A stretch of DNA of 64,000 nt, from the NCBI GenBank assembly GCA_043228905.1, contig JBHGNT010000015.1:13578001-13642000 (forward strand). Direction: 5' to 3'. The notes under the pieces were generated by a model. It was not told the origin of the DNA. It was given only the letters and a program-made list of their open reading frames with translations, and did no database searches. This document shows, one piece after another, positions 42,323 through 52,096 of the stretch. Position numbers and translations under genes: made by a program. The stretch is from Azolla caroliniana. Taxonomy: Eukaryota; Polypodiophyta. Numbering within the stretch: the stretch's first letter is position 1; the number at the start of each line of letters is the position of its first letter.

Positions 42323-45300
42323 TCACTTCGGCATGGGATGTCTCTCCAATCCGATCCTCTTCCGGCATGCTTCCAGCTTGTCGGGTGTGAGCACCTTGGT
42401 CAGCATATCCGACCCGTTCTCGTTCGTGTGGACCTTCGTCAGCACGAACTCCTTGTCCTCTATCCTTTCCCGGATCCAGTGGTATCTACGCTGGATGTGC
42501 TTCGTCCGGGAGTGATAGGCCGCGTTCTTCGCAAGGTGGATGGCACTCTGACTGTCGCAGTAGAGTCGGTACTCCTCCTGCCGGATACCGAGCTCTCTAA
42601 TGAAGTCCTTCATCCATATTATTTCCTTGCCGGCTTCAACAGCCGCCATGTACTCCGCCTCCGTGGTTGACAACGCAACCGTCTTCTGCAGCCTCGACTG
42701 CCACGAAACAGCTCCCCCTGCATACGTCATCACATACCCTGATGTGGACCGGCTGGTATCTGCATCAGCCGACATATCCGAATCGGTAAAGCCGTCGAGT
42801 TCGGGCTTTCGAGAGCCAAATCGGAGGCACACGTTTGCCGTGCCCTTCAGGTATCGGAGTATCCACTTGACCGCGTTCCAGTGCTCTTTGCCGGGATTTC
42901 TCATGTACCGGCTCACCACTCCGACTGCGTATCCAATGTCCGGTCTTGTACACACCATTGCGTACATCAAGCTTCCAACGGCAGAGGCATATGGCACTTT
43001 CATCATGTCCTCCTTCTCAGCCTTTGTCTTGGGGCTTTGCTTGCTGGACAGCTTGCAGTTTGCCGGGAGGGTCGATCCGACCGGTCTTGCTTCCGACATG
43101 TTGAACCGTTTAAGCACCTTTGTCACGTACTTCTCTTGTGACAGCCACAACTGCTTCTTGCTCCGGTCCCGGATGATGTGCATCCCTAGTATTTGTCTCG
43201 CCGGACCCAAGTCCTTCATTGAGAAGGTTCGGTGAAGAGCCTTCTTCAGCATCCGTATCTTGACCTGGTCCCGTCCGACGATCAACATGTCGTCCACGTA
43301 CAGGAGGAGTATTAGAAAGTCTCCTCCTTCGAACTTCTTCACAAACACGCAGTGGTCGGACTGCGTTTTGAGGTACCCTTCGTCGATCATGAAGGAGTCG
43401 AACTTCCGGTACCATTGCCGGGGAGCCTGCTTCAGTCCGTAAAGGCTCTTCTTCAACCGGCATACCAGGTGCTCCTTCCCTTTCTTCTCGAATCCTTCCG
43501 GTTGCTGCATGTAGATCTCTTCTTCGAGGTCACCGTGAAGGAATGCCGTCTTCACGTCCATCTGTTCTACCTCGAGGTCCATGCTTGCCGCTATGCTCAG
43601 CACCGTCCGGATGGAGGTCATCTTCACTACCGGGGCAAATATCTCGTCGAAGTCGACGCCCTTCTTCTGCTGAAACCCCTTCACCACGATCCTGGCTTTG
43701 TATCTCGGGGGGTTTCCGGCATCTCCCGGTTTCAGCTTGAACACCCACTTGTTTCGTAGTGCCCGCTTTCCTTTCGGCAACTCCACAAGTTCATATGTGT
43801 GGTTCTCATGCAGGGAATCCATCTCGTCCTGCATGGCACTCAACCACCTGCGGCTCTGGGTGTCATGCTTTGCTTCTTCAAAGCTCTCCGGCTCCCCCTC
43901 GTCGGTTAGCAGCACGTGCTCTGGTTCCGGAAATCTCCGGGGGGCCCTTCTCTCTCTTAGAGGATATCTCCGTTCCGGAGCTTCGGTAACCGGTTCTTCC
44001 GATTCTTCTTCATCCGAATCCATTTCGGGATCGGGGCCGGTTCCGGTATCATTTTCATCTTCTTCGGCCGGTTCTGTTTCTTCACCGTCTTCGGCCGGAT
44101 CCTCGAGTGCTAACCGGTCCCTTGCCGGTCGGGACTGCTCCTCGTAGAGTTTATCCTCACCGGTCGACTTGGAGCTCTTCATCTTCTTCTCCGACTCCCA
44201 GTTGGCGAGTGTCTTGTCCTCCATGAAGATGATATCTCGACTCCTGAATATCTTCTTGTCGACCGGGTCCCATACTCGGTAGCCGAACTCGTCGTCGCCG
44301 TAACCGAGGAATATGCATGGCCGGGTCTTTGGATCTAACTTTCCTCTCCGGTCCTTTGCCACATGCACGTATGCGAGACACCCGAACACCTTCAGATGCC
44401 GGTAGGACACTTCCTTACCGGTCCACACTTTCTGCGGCGTGTCTCCGTCCAAAGGTACTGAGGGTGATCTATTTATCACATACGTCGCCGTCGACATTGC
44501 CTCAGCCCAAAATCCCTTGGGTAATTTCGCATGCGCCAGCATACTCCGGACCCTCTCCATTATGGTCCGGTTCATTCTCTCGGCCAGCCCGTTCAGTTCC
44601 GGCGTCTTCGGCACAGTAAACTCGAGCCGGATTCCCTTCGAGCGACAGTACTCCTGGAACTGCCCCCGGTATTCTCCTCCGTTATCCGCTCGTATCGCTT
44701 TCAGCTTCTTGCCGGATTCCCTTTCCACCCTCGCGTGGAGTTCTTTGAAGACGGACAGTACTTGGTCCTTTGTCTTCAACGGTGCCGTCCACAGCTTCCG
44801 GCTGTGATCATCAATGAATGTTACGAAGTACTGGGCTCCGCCATGTGACTTCGTTTCTACCTGACACACATCAGTATGCACCAACTCCAATGGTGCGCTA
44901 CGTCTCGTCGGTGGCCTTGAGTGGAAGGAGGTTCGGTTTTGCTTACCGGCCAGACAGTCGGTGCACTTCTCCAGGTGCACATGCTTCACTGGAATAAGGT
45001 TGTCTTCTGCAAGCCTCTTCATCCCCTTCTCACTCATGTGGCACAGTCTCTTGTGCCACAGCTCACCGGCAGTGTCGGCTGCCACATTCAGCTCTTCCGG
45101 ACATAACCGGGCATTCATCAGGTACAGTGTGTTGTCTTTCCGGGCCCGAGCCACTATCAGGCTCCCCTTGCTGAACTTCATTACGCCGTTCCGGATGCTA
45201 CCTGTGTAGCCTTCATCGTCTAGCCTCTCGGCCGAAATCAGGTTCAATCGAACCTCCGGAACGTGTCTGACATCCTTCAGCAGCATTTTGCATCCGGTCG

Positions 45301-46396
45301 AGGTTGTCACCCACACGTCTCCTATGCCGGCAATCCGGCACGTACCTTCATTTCCCATCCGAACACAGCCATGCTCACCGGCTGTGTAGGATGAGAAGTA
45401 TCTTCTCTCCGGGGTCAGGTGGAACGATGCTCCGGAATCGACCACCCAGGTCGTCTCATCGCCGGCAACGTTTAGTTCACCTTCTTCGGTGATGAGCATG
45501 ATTTCTTCCTCACTTGCCGCGAGTGCCGTCGTTCCTTTCCGGTCCTGCCCTCGCCGATCAGGACCTCTCCGGTCCGTGGCTCCCCGGTATGCACCGTTTC
45601 TCTCCGGTGACTTCTTCGAATCGGTGTCGTCGGCTCCGTTGTCCTTTCGGTAATGCCGACAATTCTTCCGGAAGTGCCCCGGCTTCCCACAGTGGAAGCA
45701 TGTGGGCCTTCCTCTTGACTGCGACCGGGTCCCCGACTTCTCCCGTCTTTGCGGACTCCGGTTCCGTTGTCTTCCCCGATCCGATTCGGTAAGCAGCGCC
45801 TTCGAGTCGGAGACCGGTTCTTTATCTCTCCGACGCGCTTCTTCGTTCAAAATACTTGTCTTTACCGTTTGTAGGGACAAGTTGTCTTCCGTGCAGGAGG
45901 TGCTGAGAGTCACCACCAAGTTCTCCCAGCTTTCCGGTAATGTACACATCAGAATGATGGCTTGCATTGCATCCTCCAACGGGAACTTAATCGCCGCAAG
46001 CTGGTTCACGAATCCCATGAACGTGCTCACGTGTTCCACCATATTCTCGCCGTCCCGGTACTTGAGGTTCACTATTTTCCTCATCAGGGAGGTCCGGTTC
46101 AACGCATTCTTCCTCTCGTAGAGGCCCGACAGCTTCTTCCACATCTCATATGCGTTGGTGTCGTTCGCCACATGTTGTAGGACGCTTACATCGACATATT
46201 GCCGAATCGTCGCTACGGCTTTCCGGTTCAGGAGCTTCCACTCCGACTCTATTACTCCCTTGGGTATCTCGGCATTGTCGATCGGTTCGTACAGGTCTCG
46301 GACGATGAGAAGGTCTTCCATCTTTATCTTCCAGTCGGCGTAGTTCTGTGAGTTCAACACCATCATGCCCGGAGGCCCACTAACGCCGCCTTCCAT
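42323..46396 (-). CDS. Copia H Gag-Pol polyprotein (1357 residues, intact)
   Basis: The start is MEGGVSGPPG at 46396, just inside the PBS; an upstream in-frame Met at 46453 lies in the LTR and is not used. In order: gag (NYADWKIKMEDLL; WENLVVTLSTSC), knuckle CFHCGKPGHFRKNC, protease WVVDSGASFHLTP with catalytic Asp, HHCC finger (LWHKRLCHMSEKGM, CTDCLAGKQ), integrase D, D and E (HTDVCQVETKS, RADNGGEYRGQF, ELNGLAERMNRT), RT (EQMDVKTAFLHGDLEEE, LLLYVDDMLIVG), RNase H (ALSTTEAEYMA, KHIQRRYHWIRE). It ends GLERHPMPK. Domain order is Ty1/copia (integrase before RT). No stop or frameshift was seen. Confidence 0.97.
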   Translation of the reverse strand: MEGGVSGPPGMMVLNSQNYADWKIKMEDLLIVRDLYEPIDNAEIPKGVIESEWKLLNRKAVATIRQYVDVSVLQHVANDTNAYEMWKKLSGLYERKNALNRTSLMRKIVNLKYRDGENMVEHVSTFMGFVNQLAAIKFPLEDAMQAIILMCTLPESWENLVVTLSTSCTEDNLSLQTVKTSILNEEARRRDKEPVSDSKALLTESDRGRQRNRSPQRREKSGTRSQSRGRPTCFHCGKPGHFRKNCRHYRKDNGADDTDSKKSPERNGAYRGATDRRGPDRRGQDRKGTTALAASEEEIMLITEEGELNVAGDETTWVVDSGASFHLTPERRYFSSYTAGEHGCVRMGNEGTCRIAGIGDVWVTTSTGCKMLLKDVRHVPEVRLNLISAERLDDEGYTGSIRNGVMKFSKGSLIVARARKDNTLYLMNARLCPEELNVAADTAGELWHKRLCHMSEKGMKRLAEDNLIPVKHVHLEKCTDCLAGKQNRTSFHSRPPTRRSAPLELVHTDVCQVETKSHGGAQYFVTFIDDHSRKLWTAPLKTKDQVLSVFKELHARVERESGKKLKAIRADNGGEYRGQFQEYCRSKGIRLEFTVPKTPELNGLAERMNRTIMERVRSMLAHAKLPKGFWAEAMSTATYVINRSPSVPLDGDTPQKVWTGKEVSYRHLKVFGCLAYVHVAKDRRGKLDPKTRPCIFLGYGDDEFGYRVWDPVDKKIFRSRDIIFMEDKTLANWESEKKMKSSKSTGEDKLYEEQSRPARDRLALEDPAEDGEETEPAEEDENDTGTGPDPEMDSDEEESEEPVTEAPERRYPLRERRAPRRFPEPEHVLLTDEGEPESFEEAKHDTQSRRWLSAMQDEMDSLHENHTYELVELPKGKRALRNKWVFKLKPGDAGNPPRYKARIVVKGFQQKKGVDFDEIFAPVVKMTSIRTVLSIAASMDLEVEQMDVKTAFLHGDLEEEIYMQQPEGFEKKGKEHLVCRLKKSLYGLKQAPRQWYRKFDSFMIDEGYLKTQSDHCVFVKKFEGGDFLILLLYVDDMLIVGRDQVKIRMLKKALHRTFSMKDLGPARQILGMHIIRDRSKKQLWLSQEKYVTKVLKRFNMSEARPVGSTLPANCKLSSKQSPKTKAEKEDMMKVPYASAVGSLMYAMVCTRPDIGYAVGVVSRYMRNPGKEHWNAVKWILRYLKGTANVCLRFGSRKPELDGFTDSDMSADADTSRSTSGYVMTYAGGAVSWQSRLQKTVALSTTEAEYMAAVEAGKEIIWMKDFIRELGIRQEEYRLYCDSQSAIHLAKNAAYHSRTKHIQRRYHWIRERIEDKEFVLTKVHTNENGSDMLTKVLTPDKLEACRKRIGLERHPMPK

Positions 46397-46411
46397 TTTC
46401 TGTGTTACCGT

Positions 46412-46425
46412 CGCTCTAATACCAG
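46412..46425 (-). other. Primer-binding site of copia H
   Basis: The minus strand reads TGGTATTAGAGC next to the 5' LTR. It matches the tRNA-iMet site TGGTATCAGAGC except for base 7. Confidence 0.85.
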
Positions 46426-46427
46426 TT

Positions 46428-47057
46428 TGTTGAAAAAAACAGTGCTCGGCCACAACCGAGGAATAGGATCAACTCACAGAAAACAGGAAATACAAAAAAT
46501 GCACGAGGACAATAGAGAGAAAAGGTACACTGGATATTTTACGTGGAAAACCCTAAATGGGAAAAACCACGGGAGTCCTCAAACTCCAACTATCACTATG
46601 AACAGGGATGTACACTGGTGAAGCTGCAAGGCAACAACCTTGAGCTCACTGTCTTCGCCACAGGCGGCGGTAATACACAGAGGCAACGACCTCTTCGTCT
46701 CTCTCTCTCTCTCTCTCTCTGGGCTGCTCTCACTTCGCATAAAAATGAGCAACAACCTAAAACTGATTGCCCTAAGTCATATTTATACACATATGACTTT
46801 CGGGCTATTTACAAATATAGCCTCAAGGGCTCTTGGCAAAACATATTCACAAATATGTCCCCGCATCCGGATCTCTCTCCGGGTACATTCGTCATCCGGC
46901 TCCGTAACCGGGGTCTTCAGCATCCGGCTCCGTAACCGGGGTCTTCAGCATCCGGCTCCGTAACCGGGTACTCTTCATCCTACGGTTCCGTAACAGCCTC
47001 CGGGCTTGCCGTCATTCATCTCCGGACATCCCATCCGGAGGGACCGAAATCCCAACA
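46428..47057 (-). repeat. 5' LTR of copia H
   Basis: Near-identical to 41625-42312 but with (TC)11 and only two full 28-bp units. The right flank GAACC is the target duplication. Confidence 0.96.
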
Positions 47058-47850
47058 GAACCGGACCATAATGGAGAGGGTCCGGAGTATGTTGGCGCAT
47101 GCAAAACTACCCAAGAAGTTTTGGGTTGAGGCACTGTCAACAACGACGTATGTGATAAACAGATCACCCTCAGTACCCTTGGACGGAGACACGCCACAGA
47201 GAGTCTGAACCGGTAAGGAAGTGTCCTACCGGCATCTGAAGGTATTCGAGAGTCTCGCGTACGTGCATGTTGGAAAGGACTGGAGAGGAAAGTTGGATCC
47301 GAAGACCTGGCCATGCATATTCCTTGGTTACGGTGACGATGAGTTCGGCTACCGAGTGTAGGACCCGGTTGACAAGAAGGTATCCCGGAGTCAAGATATT
47401 ATCTTCATGGAGGACAAAACGCTCGCCGACTGGGAGTAGGAGAAGAAGATAATGAACTCCGAGTCGACCGGTAAGGATTGATTCTACGATGAGCGGACCC
47501 AACCGGCAAGAGACTCGTTAGCACTCGATGAACCGGCCGGTGACGGTAAGGAGACAAGACAGGCCGAAGAAGAAGGAATAGGTGAAATGGAACTGGCCAA
47601 GACCGATGAGGGAGAGCCGGAAAGCTTTGAAGAAGCGAAGGAAGACACCCACAGCCGCAAATGGTTAAGTGCCATGCAGGATGAGATGGATTCCAAGCAT
47701 GAGAACCATACGTACGAATTGGTGGAGTTGCCGAAAGGAAAGCGGGCACTCCGAAACAAGTGGGTGTACAAGTTGAAACCGGGAGATGCCGACAACCCCC
47801 CAAGATACAAAGTCAGGATCGTGGTGAAGGGGTTCCAGCAGAAGAAGGGC
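47058..47850 (+). pseudogene. Copia G integrase end and RT start, part 2
   Basis: It continues the frame broken at 41624: RTIMERVRSMLAHAKLPKKFW, VINRSPSVPLDGDTP, HLKVFESLAYVHV and FLGYGDDEFGYRV, then SRKWLSAMQDEMDSKHENHTY and YKVRIVVKGFQQKKG. Stops at about 47207, 47359, 47438 and 47478. It ends where the deletion joins it to the 3' LTR. Confidence 0.92.
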
Positions 47851-48063
47851 GTTGCCTCTGTGTTCATCTATTATATATTGTAGCATAGTGATAGTTTGCA
47901 GTTTGTGGACTGCTGTGGTTTTTCCCGTATTTGGGTTTTCCACGTAAACATCCTATGTACTCTTCTCTTTACTGTGTCGTGCGTACATTACCCGTTTTTC
48001 TGTGTTTGATCCTAGACTCGGTTGTGGCCGAGCGTTGTTTTTCGGGAGCTTATAGTCCTTTCA
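47851..48063 (+). repeat. Copia G 3' LTR, truncated
   Basis: Matches 39588-39799 of the 5' LTR and ends CCTTTCA. The right flank AAATG is the target duplication. Confidence 0.92.
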
Positions 48064-48221
48064 AAATGAGCTTGTAGGAGCTGTTGGCAGCACAGATCCA
48101 ACAACTTGAGCGTACACTAGACTCGGTTGTGGCCGAGCGTTGTTTTTCGGGAGCTTATAGTCCTTTCAAAATGAGCTTGTAGGAGCTGTTGGCAACACAG
48201 ATCCAACAACTTGAGCGTACA
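48012..48221 (+). repeat. 105-bp tandem duplication over the G-LTR/F junction
   Basis: Units 48012-48116 and 48117-48221 both contain the last 52 bp of the G LTR, the AAATG duplication and the first bases of gypsy F. The units differ at one or two positions. It arose after G inserted. Confidence 0.93.
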
Positions 48222-48530
48222 CTAGAAGACATCAAGCCAGCGACGGCGAGAGTGGAGGAGGCGCGGAGGAAGAACAAGGGCCGGTTCTACCGAACACACC
48301 GGCTTCGGCCGAAGAAGATCGAGGAAGGCGATTGGGTGCTGGTCTACAACAACAGCCTCAACAACCACCACCGGTCGACCCGAAAATGTTTGAGATGGTG
48401 GTTTGGACCTTTCGTGGTGACGAGCACGAATGACAATGCAACGTACCACTAGGTGGAACTCGATGGAACAAGGATCACGGTACCAGTTGTAGGGAAACGG
48501 ATCAAAGCCTTCAAGAAATGGCATGAAGCA
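48064..48530 (+). pseudogene. Gypsy F integrase C-terminus, second segment
   Basis: IQQLERTLEDIKPATARVEE, RLRPKKIEEGDWVLVYNNSL, RWWFGPFVVTSTNDNATYH, a TAG, then ELDGTRITVPVVGKRIKAF. Aligns with D (5458-5760) and E (10750-11080). It stops at the copia I LTR at 48531. Confidence 0.85.
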
Positions 48531-48913
48531 TGTTATACATGTACCCCTGATACATGCTAAGTGTGAAGAGGGCAAAACTGGTCTTCCACTTAGTAGTGTG
48601 GGGAGAGAGAGAGAGTTAGTGAGTGTGAGCGAGTGAGTGAGTGAGTGAGTGTTTGCCTCCTCTCTATGGCTTTTTTCCCCCTTTTTCTCTGTTGTAGAGA
48701 TTCACCCCCTTTCCATTTCTGTTGTAACCTCCACCCTGTTGTATTGAGAGTTGCCTATTGAACCCCTTTGTTGCTCACCCCCCTATTCCTCCCATGCATA
48801 CTACAACTAAGAAGGAGCACCACTCCTTCTTCATCCTTTACTATCCTTTTATTACGATCAAGAGCAGAACAAACCAATTGTCTCTTGATTTTCTATTCTA
48901 TCGACTGACAACA
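48531..48913 (+). repeat. 5' LTR of copia I
   Basis: 383 bp; GAGAGAG and GTGAGTGA repeats at 48600-48650. Homologous to 51722-52096, which has a longer (AG)n tract. Confidence 0.9.
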
Positions 48914-49289
48914 GTGGTATAAGAGCTTGAGAGACAGCGAGGGGAAGCTTTGGAGTCGGAAGCAACAAGCGTTCGAGACTCGTAGCGGCTTAGGAGATTC
49001 GTGTGGTGAGCATTGGAGTATCAGGGTCGGTTGAAGCATCTGCCTACTGTTGGGCATCTCCAGCATCTTTGACATTGAAGAAAGGAGTTTGCTATTCACA
49101 AGTATTTCCCTTTGTTAAACTCTCTGCTTATCCGTCATATGCAAAACCTTTTTTGGGCGGAAATAAGTTGTGGTGGGAGAGACCCCTACCACATTTGCAA
49201 GAGAGATTTGGGGTTAGTGTGAATGCATAACAAAGTAGATGCCTACAGTTTGTGATTCAAGTAAGAACTATTCATTTTTGGGAAAAGAT

Positions 49290-50235
49290 CAGATTGAGAT
49301 CCGGAAATTTGATGGATCTAATTTTGCTTTGTGGAAGAATTAGATGCGTGATGTATTGGTTCAAAGAAATCAAACGAGGCCCCTAGGCGGCAAAGCGAAG
49401 AAGCCGAATGACATGGATGATGATGATTGGGAGGAACTTGATGCCTTGACCATGTCCACTATAAGATTGCACTTGGCAGATAGTGTCTACTTCATAGTTT
49501 TAGACAGCAAAAACTCCGAAGAACTTTGGAAAAAGCTATGCAACACCTATGAGAAGGAAACTGCAGCTAACAAGGTGTATTTGATGAGGAAGCTATATGA
49601 CCTTCGTATGAAGGATACAGATAGTGTTGCATCTCATTTAAATCTGTTTGATACATTATGGTCGCAGTTGCAAGCTCAGAAAATGACCATGGATGATGAG
49701 CTGAAAGCCGTATTTTTCCTATCCACATTGCCTAGCTCATGGGATACATTTTGCATCGCTATTATCGCTAGTGTACCAAACGGGAAATTGGTGTATAATG
49801 ACATAAGTGGAGCCCTATTGGGTGAAGAAATGCGTAGGAAATCTATGGTTTCCTCACAAGTTGGAGAGGCATATAATGTTCGAGATTCTGGTCATGGCAA
49901 GAACCAGCAACGTGGTAGAAGCCATACCAGAAATAGCCATGGAAATCATGACAAGTGTAGAAATCATGACAACGTTGTTAGACTCTGCTGCTTCATTTCA
50001 TGTGACTCCACATATAGAGTGGTTCACACAATACGAAGTTAAACCACTTGGTATAGTACGACTTGGAGATTCACATCAGTGTGATGTGATTGGCATTGGA
50101 GATGTCATGGTACAATTTTCTGATGGATCTCAGTTTACAGTACAAAATATATGCCATGTGCCTAAGCTAACTCGTAGCTTAATGTCTGTTGGACAGCTTG
50201 ATAACATTGGTTTTAAAGTGATTTTTGTTGCCTAG
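49290..50235 (+). pseudogene. Copia I gag and protease
   Basis: IRKFDGSNFALWKN, a TAG at 49341-49343, then MRDVLVQRNQ onward (open to 50042): LWKKLCNTYEKETAANK, FFLSTLPSSWDTF and MRRKSM. The knuckle is lost in a deletion near 49950. Protease loop LLDSAASFHVTPH (DSG is DSA) at about 49975-50010. CHVPKLTRSLMSVGQLD follows. A TAG lies at 50233. Confidence 0.85.
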
Positions 50236-50767
50236 AGGGAACAAATTTGGTTCACTTTATCCTTTAGTTGTCTATAAAAAAAAACATCTTTTGACAGTCA
50301 CAGAACAGCCTATGACTTGTATTTGGCATGGCCATTTAGGTCACATGTCTCGTACTGGAATGGAAACATTATCATGTTTTGGCTATTTACCTATGTTATC
50401 ATTTTCAAATTTTTCAGTTTGTGAGCATTGTCAATATGGTAAACAAACTAGAAGTGTGCATCAAAATATTAATTCTGATTCGTCTACTCAACCCTTGGAT
50501 CTAGTTCATACAGATGTATGTGGCCCTATGCCTACCAGATTATTGGGTGGAGCTTTGTACTTTGTTACATTTATTGATGATGCCACAAGAAAGGTTTGGG
50601 TTTATCCCATAAAACAAAAGGGCAATGTATACTCTACTTTCAAAAAATGGCTTGCCTCGGTTGAGACTAAAAAGGGTATAAAGCTTAAGGCTTTATGTTC
50701 TAATAATGGAGGTGAGTATACCTCTCATGAGTTCAGAGATTTTTGTGAGTCTAGAGGCATATGTTAA
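50225..50767 (+). pseudogene. Copia I integrase, truncated
   Basis: CIWHGHLGHMSRTGMETL and CEHCQYGKQTRSVH (HHCC finger); HTDVCGPMPTRLLGGALYF, FIDDATRKVWVYP and LCSNNGGEYTSHEF. The catalytic Glu region is lost by the deletion at 50766, which joins integrase directly to the RT thumb. Confidence 0.88.
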
Positions 50768-51560
50768 AGAAAAACTTGGGCCAGAATTTTGACATGAAGG
50801 ATTTGGGAGATGCAAAACATATTCTTGGTATGCGTATTACTCATGATAGGAGTAAGTGATGCATTTACTTCTCTCAGGTTGAGTACATATTGAAAGTGCT
50901 CAAGAGATTTAATATGGAGAATGCAAAGTTGTTGAGCACTCCATTGCCTACAGATGTAAAACTGAGCACATGTGATTGCCCCACATCTTATGAGGACAAG
51001 GAATTCATGTCCAAGGTTCCCTATCAATCCGCAGTTGGGAGCCTTATGTACACCATGGTGGCTACTATACCAGAACCGTAAGTCGATTCATGGTATCCGT
51101 AAGTCGATTCATGTCAAATCCTGGTAAGAAACACTGGGATGAATTCAAGTTGATACTAAGATATCTCGGTGGCACTAAGGATAAGTGCCTTTGTTTAGGC
51201 AAAGGAGATGCATCTATCATTGGATACACAGATTCAGATTATGTCGGATGCACTGACAGTAGGAAATCTACTTCAGGGTACATCTTTCAGATTATGGGAG
51301 GTGTTATTGCTTGGAGATCTCATCTTCAAGATTGTGTCGCATTGTCAACAACAGAGGCTAAGTATGTTGCATCCAGTGAGGCATGTAAGGAAGCAATTTG
51401 GCTTTCTCGATTAGCTAGTGACATGGGTATACCACAACATGTACCCAAACTATTTTGTGATAGTTAGAGTGTCATTGCTTTGGCTAAGAATCCAGTATAT
51501 CATGCAAAGACCAAACATATTGGAGTGCTTTGACTAAGGCCTTACCACAAGATGCGTTGG
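50768..51560 (+). pseudogene. Copia I RT thumb and RNase H
   Basis: FDMKDLGDAKHILGMRI, then VEYILKVLKRFNMENAKLL, VPYQSAVGSLMYTMVA; RNase H LILRYLGGTKDKCLCLG, YTDSDYVGCTDSRKSTSGY and VALSTTEAKYVA. The end is deleted after KNPVYHAKTKHI. A 17-bp direct repeat (GTAAGTCGATTCATG) lies at 51078-51113. Confidence 0.88.
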
Positions 51561-51721
51561 AGCATTGTTGTTACTTGATGGGAATTACTTAATGCCTTAT
51601 GTTACACACTTGTCATGTACATTGTGTAACATGCCCATCATGTGGGAGATATAGGTCTAGGTCTTGTACAGGTCAACCTTTCATTATTTGTACTCCTAGT
51701 TTAGGCCTTTTAGTGGGAGAT

Positions 51722-51789
51722 TGTTATACATCTACCCCCGATACATGCTAAGTGTGAAAAGGCCAAAATTGGTCTTCCACTTAGTAGTG

Positions 51790-51828
<39 letters not shown>

Positions 51829-52096
51829 AGTGAGTGTGAGCGAGTGAGTGAGTGTTTGCTTCCTCTCTGTGGCTTTTTCCCCCCCTTTTCTCTGTTGCAG
51901 AGATTCACCCCCTTTCCATCTCTATTGTAACCTCCACCCTGTTGTATTGAGAGTTGCCTATTGAACCCCTTTGTTGCTCACCCCCCTATTCCTCCATATT
52001 ACAACTAAGAAGGAGCACCACTCCTTCATCCTTTACTGTCCTTGTATTACGATCAAGAGCAGAACATACCAATTGTCTCTTTATTTTCTGCTCTAT
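51722..52096 (+). repeat. 3' LTR of copia I
   Basis: Follows the purine-rich TTTAGTGGGAGAT (51709-51721). (AG)n of about 32 bp at 51795-51826. Confidence 0.88.

Larger units (their letters stand above)
41625..47057 (-). mobile_element. Copia element H: intact, young retrotransposon
   Basis: LTRs 41625-42312 (688 bp) and 46428-47057 (630 bp). The 58-bp length difference equals two 28-bp minisatellite units plus one CT dinucleotide; otherwise I see about one substitution. Perfect duplication GAACC (41620-41624, 47058-47062). PBS, purine tract and one uninterrupted 1357-codon gag-pol are all present. It is the only element here that looks able to encode all its functions. Confidence 0.97.
39129..48063 (+). 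mobile_element. Copia element G, split by copia H, 3' half deleted
   Basis: 5' LTR 39129-39799, PBS TGGTATGAGAGC (39803-39814), gag-pol 39830-41624, insertion of H, gag-pol continuing at 47058-47850, then a jump into the 3' LTR (47851-48063). The target duplication AAATG is perfect (39124-39128, 48064-48068). The jump lies in GTTGCCTCT, which is in both pol and LTR, so a short-homology deletion removed RT core to LTR start. The aligned 210 bp of the two LTRs differ at about a dozen sites, so G is clearly older than H. Confidence 0.93.
48531..52096 (+). mobile_element. Copia element I, internally deleted
   Basis: LTRs 48531-48913 and 51722 to about 52096, starting TGTTATACAT and ending GACTGACAACA (the last base is changed or lost in the 3' copy). 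PBS TGGTATAAGAGC at 48915-48926. Gag-pol has the RT palm deleted at 50766 and the pol end deleted near 51511. No target duplication: left flank AAGCA, right flank TCTTC. The two flanks are different, overlapping parts of gypsy integrase, which means recombination after insertion. Confidence 0.88.

Noticed and set aside
43698-44147. Plus-strand frame of 149 codons rich in Ser
   Set aside because: It lies antisense to the intact copia H polyprotein (Asp/Glu-rich linker region) and has no family features.
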